Source: CSP1-4 sp963777975 (GTDB lineage Bacteria > Chloroflexota > Limnocylindria > Limnocylindrales > CSP1-4). From it: a stretch of DNA of 64,000 bases. Below, piece by piece: positions 57,762 through 64,000 of the stretch. Positions within the stretch are counted from its first letter, which is position 1. Each line of letters starts with the position of its first letter. A program made the position numbers and the translations under genes. Location: positions 186,001 through 250,000 of the forward strand of contig CAVZSO010000003.1 in the NCBI GenBank assembly GCA_963777975.1, read 5' to 3'. The notes below the pieces were generated by a model, which was not told the origin of the DNA, did no database searches, and worked only from the letters and a program-made list of their open reading frames with translations.

Positions 57762-58289
57762 TCAGCTCGGATGCGTGTCCCGCAGCCAGGCGATGTGCGA
57801 GCGGTGCTCCGCTTCGTGTTGCAGCAGGTGGTGGATGACCCAGTCCGGGGCAGCGTCGTAGTCCGCCAGCCGGCGAGGTCGATGGAAGTCGTCGGTCGTC
57901 ATCGGCCGCAGGCGGTCGAGAAGGTAGGCCCGTATCGCGCCTAGCCGCTCGAGGTGCTCGGCCAACGTCTGGCCGTCGACCTGGATGAGCCGGCCCGTGC
58001 CGTCCCGATCTTCGAAGGGCAGCAACGCCGGCAGCCAGGCGGGTCCCGGATCGCCCTCGAAGATGTCTTCCAGCAGCCAGCTCGCCTCGACCAGCGCGAT
58101 GTGGTAGAGCAGGGTGCCGATGCTGTTGAGCGGCGCGTCGGGCCGCCAGTCGAGCATCTCCGGCTGGACGGGCTCCAGCTCGCGGAGCGTGTCGCGTCGG
58201 CCGTCCTCCAGCGCCGCCAGCCAGCGACCGACCTCCGGGTCGTCGGCGATGGACTCGAGCACGAAGCGTTCCCGTTGGGATTTGCTCAT
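57762..58289 (-). CDS. DinB-family protein
   Basis: 175-residue four-helix DinB/YfiT-like protein. It contains LNSIGTLLYHIALVEASWLLED and the metal-binding His region VIHHLLQHEAEHRSHIAWL. Such proteins bind a divalent metal and include mycothiol- or bacillithiol-dependent S-transferases. The role here is unknown. The start overlaps the stop of the small ORF upstream (ATGA), implying coupling. Confidence 0.82.
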   Translation of the reverse strand: MSKSQRERFVLESIADDPEVGRWLAALEDGRRDTLRELEPVQPEMLDWRPDAPLNSIGTLLYHIALVEASWLLEDIFEGDPGPAWLPALLPFEDRDGTGRLIQVDGQTLAEHLERLGAIRAYLLDRLRPMTTDDFHRPRRLADYDAAPDWVIHHLLQHEAEHRSHIAWLRDTHPS

Positions 58290-58429
58290 CCCGAGGCGCC
58301 CTTCGGGAGATAGAAGGTCATCGTCTCCTCGATCTGCACTGCGACCGAGGCCACCGACCTGGGGCGGCCGTCGCGGGTGTCGTCGATCGTATCGACGTGG
58401 TCAACAGAGGCATCGCGTGGGCGTAGCAT
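58286..58429 (-). CDS. Putative 47-residue protein coupled to the DinB gene
   Basis: A short open frame from ATG 58429 to TGA 58286-58288. Its stop overlaps the dinB start, and the third codon positions in its second half are GC-rich like the true genes around it. The predicted product (HVDTIDDTRDGRPRSVASVA, then QIEETMTFYLPKGASG) has no recognised motif. It may be a small protein or a leader ORF; it is too short for firm support. Confidence 0.4.
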   Translation of the reverse strand: MLRPRDASVDHVDTIDDTRDGRPRSVASVAVQIEETMTFYLPKGASG

Positions 58430-58468
58430 CGTGAGGATGGGCCGACGCGTGATCCTCTGGCTGGGAAT

Positions 58469-59014
58469 TCAGGCTTGCAAGAGCCGACGTTCGAGCGATC
58501 GCATGGCGGCTTCTTCCGCGGCCTCGGCGTGGTCCCAGCCACACAGGTGCAGGACGCCGTGCGTTACGAGCAGGCGGAGCTCCTCGGCCGCCGTCCAACG
58601 CATGTCACCGGTCTGGCCACCGCGACCGGCCGCTGCCTGCTCGATGGCACGCTCGACCGAGATGACGATCTCGCCGAGATGTGGTCGTCGCCCGGGCGGC
58701 AGGACGAACGAGGCGGTCCGCTCGCGGAGCCGCGTGGCCGGGTCCTGGCCGGCGTGGCGCGGGAAGTCGGCTGGTGGCAGCAGCGGGAACGAGAGCACGT
58801 CGGTCGGCCCGTCCTTGGCCATCGCGGACCGGTTGAGGGCGGTCAGCTCCCGATCGTCGGAGAGGATGATGCCGACCGACGCGGGGGACGGCGCCCGGGC
58901 AGCCTCGAGCGCGCGCGCCACGGCCCGCGCAAGGGCGCGGGCGGGGACCGGGCGCGGGACGTCACGGCGCATGGTCACGTCGACGCGCCATGGCGCCAGA
59001 TAGATGGTCGGCAC
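58469..59014 (-). CDS. ybeY: Endoribonuclease YbeY
   Basis: 181-residue rRNA-maturation/quality-control ribonuclease. GTG start at 59014 (VPTIYLAPWRVDV). The zinc motif THGVLHLCGWDH matches the H-G-x-L-H-L-x-G-x-D-H family signature, and TDVLSFPLL precedes it. The frame is open further upstream but lacks family similarity. It follows the PgpH-like gene, an order common in bacteria. Confidence 0.93.
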   Translation of the reverse strand: MPTIYLAPWRVDVTMRRDVPRPVPARALARAVARALEAARAPSPASVGIILSDDRELTALNRSAMAKDGPTDVLSFPLLPPADFPRHAGQDPATRLRERTASFVLPPGRRPHLGEIVISVERAIEQAAAGRGGQTGDMRWTAAEELRLLVTHGVLHLCGWDHAEAAEEAAMRSLERRLLQA

Positions 59015-59049
59015 CGGGGCATGGTAGCCGGGCGGAGGGTCGCCGCTGG

Positions 59050-61209
59050 CTACGCCCCGTCGCCACCGCCTGAGGCGGTGCGGCGGGACTCGAGCTCGAC
59101 GATCTTGCTCTGCGGGTAGGCGATGCGTCGGTGGTACATGCCCAGGAGCTGGGCCACGAACGCCTCTCGGATGCGCTCGAGGTCGCGCAGCGTCAGGTCG
59201 CATTCGTCGAATTGGCCGTCATCGAGGCGCTCGTGGATGATGCGATCGACCATCGCCCGGATGGCCGGCTCGTCCTGCGCCGTGAGCGACCGGACCGAGG
59301 CCTCGACGCCGTCGGCGAGCATCAGGATGGCCGCCTCACGCGACTGCGGCTTGGGCCCAGAATGGCGGAAGCGGCTGACGTCGACGGTCGCCGCAGCGGC
59401 CTCGGCCTCGGGCGTGCCAGGTCGGGCGCCGGCGGCGGCCACCGCCTCGTCGCGAGCCTTCGCGTAGAAGTAGCTGATGATGGCCGTCCCGTGGTGCTGC
59501 GGGATGAACGCGATGATGGGCTTCGGGAGCCGATACTCGTACGCCAGGTCGATGCCCGCAGCCACGTGCGCCTTGAGGATGGCCGCAGACTCCTGGGGCG
59601 TCAGCTCGTCGTGCAGGTTGTCTGTCCCCGATTGGTTCTCGATGAAGGCGGTCGGGTTGGCCAGCTTGCCGACGTCGTGGTAGTAGGCGGCCACCCGCAC
59701 CAGCAGCGGATCCGCGCCCGTCGCTTCGGCAGCGCGTTCACCGAGGTTGCCGACCATCAACGAGTGGTGGTAGGTGCCCGACGTCTCGAGCAGCAGCCGA
59801 CGCAGGAGCGGCTGCGACGGGTTGGCCAGCTCGAGCAGCTGGAACGACGTCGTGAAGCCGAAGACGTTGCCGAGCAGCGCGAACGTCCCGACCGCTACCA
59901 CGGCGGCGCCGACGGCCGCCGCGACGCCGGCGCCGATGAGCTGGAGGGTGCCGGTCAGGTCGTGCTCGCCGAGCAGGCCGAAGATGCCGATGACGGCGAC
60001 GTTGACACAGGCCATGAGGGCCGCCGCCTGGACGAACTGCTGGAGTCGTTCCCCACGGCGGACGGCCACGACGCCGGCCAGCGAGCCGAGGACGACGTAG
60101 ACGCCGAGCTCGACCGAGCCGCTGACGACCGAGGCGAGGACGCCGATGATCGCCGACAGCACGACCGCGGCGCCGGCATCGAGCAGGATCGTGGTCAGCA
60201 GGGCGGCCGCTGCGAAGGGCAGGAAGAAGGGCAGGATCGGCCGGTCGGAGGTCGCGCGCAGCGCGATGGTCGTGACGATGAGGAAGAGGCTGACCAGGAA
60301 GAGCACGTTGTTGCGGTGCCAGAAGGCCGGCCGGAAGCGCCACACCCAGCCCAGGAAGAGGGCGACCGTGAGCGCGGCCAGGAGGAACCAACCACCGATG
60401 CGCACCGGATCCGACTTCGGCTCGAGGACGCCGACGGCGCCCAGGCGCTCGAGGTCTGCCTCGGTCAGGCGAGCGCCAGCCTGGACGATCAGCTCGCCCT
60501 GCTTGAGATCGACCACGATCGGCTGGACCGCCGCGGCCGCCTGCTCGCGGGCCTGCTCGGTGGCGGCCGCGTCGTAGCTCGAGTTGGCCACCAGGAGCGG
60601 CGAGAGGAGCTCGCCGCCAAGGACACGCTGGGGCTCGGGGAACGCGAGCGAGACGCGGGAGGCGAGGGCGGCTCGAGCGCCGGGCAGGTCGGTGTCACGG
60701 ACCTCCTGGCGTTGCGCCGCGTCGAGCACGTTGGCGAGCTCCAGTCGGAGGGCGGTCCAGTCGGCTGGATCCAGTCCCTGCAGCGTCGCGACCGACGCCG
60801 GCGTCAAGCCCTTGACCGCCGCCGCCAGCGCGGCCAGTCGTGCCTCGTCCGAGAGCACGGCGCCGAACGCCGCGTCGATGGGCGCCACGGTACGGTCGTA
60901 GGCAGCGAGCTGCTGCGCGGCGGAGAGCTGGCCGCTGGCCGGCGAGTAGTCGTACACGAACTCGACGTTCTTGCTGGCTTCGGCGCGGGCGGCGTCCGTG
61001 GCCACGCGGCTGGTATAGGTCGTCACCCGCGGTGCGTAGACGGCCTCCGGCGCGAGGTCGCCGACCCCGCCGGTGAAGGCCGCCTTGGGCAGCAGGTCGA
61101 CGGCCAGGATGGCGGTCAACACGGCGACCAGTGCTCCGGCCGCGATGGCCAGCCGCACGGCGTCGCGCCTCGTGAATGCCGCGGTCGAGGTCACGCTTGG
61201 TGCCAGCAT
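59050..61209 (-). CDS. 7TM-HD (PgpH-like) membrane phosphohydrolase
   Basis: 719-residue membrane protein. It has an N-terminal helix, a large extracellular 7TM-HDED region (about residues 40-270), seven membrane helices (about 275-470), and a C-terminal HD domain (SGTYHHSLMVGNLGERAAEA, AYYHDVGKLANP, HGTAIISYFYAKA). PgpH of this family degrades cyclic di-AMP in Listeria, so the same activity is likely here but not shown. It lies 35 bases before the ybeY start and 6 bases after yqeY. Confidence 0.88.
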   Translation of the reverse strand: MLAPSVTSTAAFTRRDAVRLAIAAGALVAVLTAILAVDLLPKAAFTGGVGDLAPEAVYAPRVTTYTSRVATDAARAEASKNVEFVYDYSPASGQLSAAQQLAAYDRTVAPIDAAFGAVLSDEARLAALAAAVKGLTPASVATLQGLDPADWTALRLELANVLDAAQRQEVRDTDLPGARAALASRVSLAFPEPQRVLGGELLSPLLVANSSYDAAATEQAREQAAAAVQPIVVDLKQGELIVQAGARLTEADLERLGAVGVLEPKSDPVRIGGWFLLAALTVALFLGWVWRFRPAFWHRNNVLFLVSLFLIVTTIALRATSDRPILPFFLPFAAAALLTTILLDAGAAVVLSAIIGVLASVVSGSVELGVYVVLGSLAGVVAVRRGERLQQFVQAAALMACVNVAVIGIFGLLGEHDLTGTLQLIGAGVAAAVGAAVVAVGTFALLGNVFGFTTSFQLLELANPSQPLLRRLLLETSGTYHHSLMVGNLGERAAEATGADPLLVRVAAYYHDVGKLANPTAFIENQSGTDNLHDELTPQESAAILKAHVAAGIDLAYEYRLPKPIIAFIPQHHGTAIISYFYAKARDEAVAAAGARPGTPEAEAAAATVDVSRFRHSGPKPQSREAAILMLADGVEASVRSLTAQDEPAIRAMVDRIIHERLDDGQFDECDLTLRDLERIREAFVAQLLGMYHRRIAYPQSKIVELESRRTASGGGDGA

Positions 61210-61215
61210 CGCTCG

Positions 61216-61692
61216 TCAGGCCTCGTGCTCGTGGCCGGCCAGGTCTCGCGCGGCCAGCTCTTGCGCCACGAGGCCGCTGACGACCTTGCCGTCGGCGCGC
61301 CCCTTGGTGCGTGGTGTGAGCACGCCCATGACGCGGCCGAGGTCGCGGGCAGAGGTCGCACCCGTCTCGTCGATGGCGGTCGCGACCATCGTCCGCAGCT
61401 CGTCGTCGGTCAGCGGCGTGGGCAGGAACTCGGCGATGATCGCGATCTCGGCGGACTCCCTCGCGGCAAGGTCGTCGCGGCCGGCCTTCTCGTACGCGTC
61501 GACCGACTCGCGGCGCTGCTTGACCTCGCGAACGAGCACGCCGACGACCTCGTCGTCCGTCAGCGGACGACGAGCGGCCTTCTCGGCGTTGTAGGTCGAG
61601 GCCGTGACCATGCGCAGCGTGTCGCGCCGGAGCGCGTCCTGACTCCGCATGGCTGCGGTCAACGAGGTCTGTATCTGATCTGCGAGGGTCAC
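61216..61692 (-). CDS. GatB/YqeY-domain protein
   Basis: 158-residue YqeY family protein. It begins MTLADQIQTSLTAAMRSQDALRRDTLRM and has the usual IIAEFLPTPLTDDELRTMV and LGRVMGVLTPRTKGRADG. It is related to the tRNA-binding tail domain of GatB, and its function is not established. It follows rpsU, a pairing conserved in many bacteria. Confidence 0.92.
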   Translation of the reverse strand: MTLADQIQTSLTAAMRSQDALRRDTLRMVTASTYNAEKAARRPLTDDEVVGVLVREVKQRRESVDAYEKAGRDDLAARESAEIAIIAEFLPTPLTDDELRTMVATAIDETGATSARDLGRVMGVLTPRTKGRADGKVVSGLVAQELAARDLAGHEHEA

Positions 61693-61747
61693 CGGGATGG
61701 CTCCTCGGGCGTGGCGCCCGGGGCGGCTGGCGTGCCGGTCGGTCGGA

Positions 61748-61763
61748 GCCCCTTCGTCGGGGC
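61748..61763 (-). terminator. Short stem-loop after rpsU
   Basis: GCCCC-TTCGTC-GGGGC forms a 5-pair stem between the rpsU stop and the yqeY start. There is no T-run, so it may be an attenuator or mRNA-stability hairpin and not a terminator. Confidence 0.25.
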
Positions 61764-61779
61764 GCGACCGATGCGCGCC

Positions 61780-61959
61780 TTAGCCCTGGCGGGCCGCCTT
61801 CTTGCGCTTCGCTTCCTTGCGCTTGCGCTTGACGCTCGGCTTCTCATAGTGCTCGCGACGACGAGCCTCGGCGAGGATGCCGCTCTGCTGGATCTTCTTG
61901 TTGAAGCGTCGCAGTGCGCTCTCGAAGGACTCGTTCTCTCCGACGCGGACTTCAGCCAA
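61780..61959 (-). CDS. rpsU: Small ribosomal subunit protein bS21
   Basis: 59-residue ribosomal protein. The TTG at 61959 is chosen because GGGGAGG lies about 10 bases upstream and the sequence begins LAEVRVGENESFESALRRF, as in bS21. The basic tail KRKRKEAKRKKAARQG is typical. bS21 helps initiation-site base pairing. It heads the rpsU-yqeY-PgpH-ybeY run. Confidence 0.92.
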   Translation of the reverse strand: MAEVRVGENESFESALRRFNKKIQQSGILAEARRREHYEKPSVKRKRKEAKRKKAARQG

Positions 61960-62111
61960 TCCTGGGACACCTCCCCGCCGGCTTCGACTTCGCCCGGTCA
62001 CGCACCGCCGGGGCCGGCTGGTCCGGTTCGGTCGTGCACGCTCGGAGGCCCGCATTCGAGCGCCCGGCGTGAGGGCTCGGGGAGTCTAGCCGAGGGTCGT
62101 GGGCTGGTCAA

Positions 62112-62163
62112 TCGCGCCAAGGCGAAGGCGGACGACGCTCGCGCCAAGGCGAAGGCGGACGAC
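62112..62163. repeat. 25-bp direct repeat with 27-bp period
   Basis: Two exact copies (62112-62136 and 62139-62163) separated by two bases in the short gap between rpsU and the nitroreductase gene. On the plus strand they would read as RAKAKADDA, but no convincing gene covers them. Confidence 0.8.
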
Positions 62164-62195
62164 ACCAGCCACGAGCACCAGGGTCGTCTCCTCCC

Positions 62196-62834
62196 TCAGG
62201 CGCTCCAGGTCTCCCAGCGCAGGAACTCGGCGGCGGGCAGCCAGCCACGCTTGAGCGACCGCGAACGCAGGTCGGGCAGCTGGCGCCCGACGGGGATGAC
62301 GCCGACGGGGACGAAGTCTGCCGGGATGCCAAGCTCGGTGCGGAGGACGTCGATGTCGTTCGAGCTGACGAAGCCGGCCGCGAGGCCTTCGTCGACGGCC
62401 GCCAGCAGGACGAGCATCACGGTGCAGCCGATGTCCATCCACCAGTACGGGACGGGCCAGTCGTCGTCATCGTCATCGGCGTCGGCCGGCTCGCCGTAGA
62501 GCGCGTGGTATGCGGCCTCGTCGGCGACCTTGTCCGGCTCCTGGTAGCGCGCCCGATAGATGGCCTCGCTGACACAGGGGATGAAGAGCGCCGGCGCCTC
62601 GCTGATCCAGGGACCGAAGCCGTGCTCGACGTAGTACCGCTCGCTGCAGTTCTGGGCCACGCGCTGGCGGAGCTCCGGGTCGGTCACGACGAGGAGGCGC
62701 TGGCCCTGGCTGAAGCCTGCACTCGGTGCGCGCTGGGCCGTCAGCCCGATGCGCTCGAGCACGGCGCGATCGAGCGGCTCGGTCGCGAAATGGCGCACCA
62801 TCCGCCGACGTGCAACGACCTCGTGGAATTCCAT
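62196..62834 (-). CDS. Nitroreductase-family FMN oxidoreductase
   Basis: 212-residue protein. The ATG at 62834 begins MEFHEVVARRRMVRHFATEPLDR, the typical nitroreductase start with the FMN-phosphate Arg residues. Later segments are APSAGFSQGQRLLVVTD, an acidic Asp run near residue 125 (ADDDDDDW) and LGIPADFVPVGVIPVGRQ. The Asp-rich insertion is unusual. The substrate is unknown. It is divergent from the acyl-CoA ligase gene. Confidence 0.87.
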   Translation of the reverse strand: MEFHEVVARRRMVRHFATEPLDRAVLERIGLTAQRAPSAGFSQGQRLLVVTDPELRQRVAQNCSERYYVEHGFGPWISEAPALFIPCVSEAIYRARYQEPDKVADEAAYHALYGEPADADDDDDDWPVPYWWMDIGCTVMLVLLAAVDEGLAAGFVSSNDIDVLRTELGIPADFVPVGVIPVGRQLPDLRSRSLKRGWLPAAEFLRWETWSA

Positions 62835-62877
62835 CGTTCGCCTCCCGCGACCATCCTGGCCATCCCCCGACGAGCGT

Positions 62878-62903
62878 AACGACGCGCGGCCCGGCGCGTC
62901 GTT
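62878..62903. promoter_or_regulatory. Inverted repeat between divergent genes
   Basis: AACGACGCGC-GGCCCG-GCGCGTCGTT, perfect 10-bp arms, lies between the nitroreductase (start 62834) and the AMP-forming ligase (start 63009). It may be an operator serving both directions or a hairpin near one transcript start. Confidence 0.35.
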
Positions 62904-62929
62904 CGACCAACGTGGCGGCTCTCGAGGGC

Positions 62930-62960
62930 GGCGCCATCCCACGAGTCGGCGCCATCCCAC
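62930..62960. repeat. 13-bp direct repeat, 18-bp period
   Basis: GGCGCCATCCCAC occurs at 62930-62942 and 62948-62960. Its position before the ligase gene would suit a tandem binding site, but no factor is suggested. Confidence 0.6.
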
Positions 62961-63008
62961 TAGATCGCGCTTGACCGCGCCGTGCCTGCCCATGATTCTG
63001 GAGACCTC

Positions 63009-64000
63009 ATGCCCGAGACCCTGCCCGAGGCGCGCGGCTACCACTCGATCCTGGAGATCCTCGAGGATGCCGCCCGGCGGCGCCCCGACGTCGTCGCCAT
63101 GGCGCTCGCCGGCGACGCCGGCCTGACGGACGAGTGGACGGCGACCGAGGTGCTGCGGCGCTCGCGGCTGGCCGCCTGGCGGCTGCACGCGATGGGACTG
63201 TCCGCGGGCGACCGACTGCTGATCTGGTGCCCATCCGGCCCCGAGCTCGCGGCGCTGACGTTCGGGGCGATGCGCCTCGGGGTGGCCATCGTGCCGCTCG
63301 ACCTGCGGATGGCGCCGGAGGTCATCGAACGGATCGCCGGCCGCGCAGCGACCCGGTTCCTGGCCATCGGCACCGGTCGAGACGCCCCCGACCCCCGGGA
63401 GGTCCAGTTACCGGATGTCGTGATCCGCACGGTGCCCTCGCTCGTCGCCGAGCAGGAGGCGGACGGCGAGCCGCCATTCCCGTCCGACTGGCAGGCTCAG
63501 CTCGACAGCTGGCCCCGCCCCACCGAGGCGACGCTCTTCGAGATCGTCTTCACCTCGGGCACGACCGCGGCACCGAAGGGCGCCATGCTGACCCACGGCA
63601 ACATCCTGGCCACGCTCGAGGCCGCCGATCATGTGGTGCCGCGCCGGCAGCATCGCCTCGTCTCGCTGCTGCCGCTCTCCCATCTCTTCGGCCAGCTCGA
63701 GCTCAGCTACGCACTCCTGGTCGGGGCCCCCATCCTCTACATCCGCTCACGCAACCCGCGGGTCATCTTCGAGGCCATCCGCGCCCATCGCGTGACGACC
63801 ATGGTCGTCGTGCCCCAGGTGCTCGACCTCTTCTGGTCGTCGATCGAGCGCGAAGTGCAGAAGCAGGGCAAGGCGGAGCAGTTCGACCGCCTGCGGTCCA
63901 TCGCCCGTCGACTGCCCTACGGCCTGCGGCGGCGGATGTTCGGCCAGGTCCACGCACGGCTTGGTGGCCAGCTCGAGCTCTTCATCTGCGCCGCCGCCTT
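63009..64000 (+). CDS. AMP-forming acyl-CoA synthetase/ligase (3' part missing)
   Basis: About 330 residues of an ANL-superfamily enzyme, cut at the right window edge. ATG at 63009 with a GGAG site six bases upstream. The P-loop-like motif VFTSGTTAAPKGAMLTHGN is clear, followed by LPLSHLFGQLELSYALLVG. It adenylates an acid, probably a fatty acid, before transfer to CoA or an acyl carrier. The C-terminal cap domain lies outside the window. Confidence 0.88.
   Translation, partial: MPETLPEARGYHSILEILEDAARRRPDVVAMALAGDAGLTDEWTATEVLRRSRLAAWRLHAMGLSAGDRLLIWCPSGPELAALTFGAMRLGVAIVPLDLRMAPEVIERIAGRAATRFLAIGTGRDAPDPREVQLPDVVIRTVPSLVAEQEADGEPPFPSDWQAQLDSWPRPTEATLFEIVFTSGTTAAPKGAMLTHGNILATLEAADHVVPRRQHRLVSLLPLSHLFGQLELSYALLVGAPILYIRSRNPRVIFEAIRAHRVTTMVVVPQVLDLFWSSIEREVQKQGKAEQFDRLRSIARRLPYGLRRRMFGQVHARLGGQLELFICAAA

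Noticed and set aside
62112..62163. A Lys/Ala-rich small protein across the 25-bp repeats
   Set aside because: No start signal or coding support; it lies in the short gap after the convergent nitroreductase gene.

Overview
The window is GC-rich, tightly packed bacterial chromosome with high GC at third codon positions, many GTG/TTG starts and many ATGA/GTGA stop-start overlaps. I see no mobile element, phage gene, CRISPR array, rRNA or tRNA. The gene set (coxMSL with coxI and coxG, a second coxSLM set with coxD/E/F, a bifunctional phosphoglucose/phosphomannose isomerase, rpsU-yqeY-HD phosphohydrolase-ybeY, mfd-pth, secreted lipoproteins) suggests an aerobic Chloroflexota-like organism, perhaps Limnocylindria. 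That placement is inference from gene content, not a phylogenetic result.

Layout. 1-4.7 kb: a partial FAD oxidoreductase, a membrane GAF-GGDEF-EAL c-di-GMP protein, and a Pro/Ser-repeat surface protein. 5-7.7 kb: a GcvT-type folate aminomethyltransferase and an M20 dipeptidase. The oxidoreductase and the GcvT gene each have the same 17-bp palindrome upstream. 7.7-10.9 kb: a BtuFCD-like ABC importer preceded by a cobalamin riboswitch. 11-13.8 kb: three exported proteins (caspase-like, PepSY-like, propeller-like lipoprotein). 13.8-17.9 kb: a SWIM protein and a nucleotide-sugar operon (GMP, PMM, PGI/PMI). 18-22 kb: an XRE-cupin regulator and a PotD/PotB/PotC-type polyamine importer without an ATPase gene. 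22-31 kb: SAM cycle and salvage (metK, ahcY, apt, an MtnA/eIF2B-like protein), with an MFS transporter, an S9 peptidase and a GNAT. 31-36.8 kb: form I CO dehydrogenase (coxMSL, XdhC-YHS, coxG). 36.8-40.1 kb: a heavily frameshifted AAA-TPR-cyclase gene. 40.1-50.9 kb: a MocA-methyltransferase fusion, two small membrane proteins, and a form II coxSLM operon with a MoCF protein, coxD, coxE and an XdhC. 51-64 kb: a lipoprotein, mfd, pth, a BNR-like exported protein, DinB, ybeY, PgpH-like HD protein, yqeY, rpsU, a nitroreductase and a partial acyl-CoA synthetase.

How the genes fit together. The two cox clusters, the MocA-type cytidylyltransferase and the XdhC proteins form one molybdenum-hydroxylase programme: the enzymes plus cofactor maturation and insertion. 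metK, ahcY and apt recycle SAM by-products, and cobalamin import could serve methionine synthesis.

Sequence quality. At least seven otherwise convincing genes are broken by what looks like a single extra base. One gene carries a 119-bp duplication whose two copies differ mainly at silent sites. One 3.3-kb gene changes frame about every 200 bases. This pattern is more typical of assembly error in a metagenome or long-read assembly than of biological decay, so affected genes are described as probably functional unless noted.
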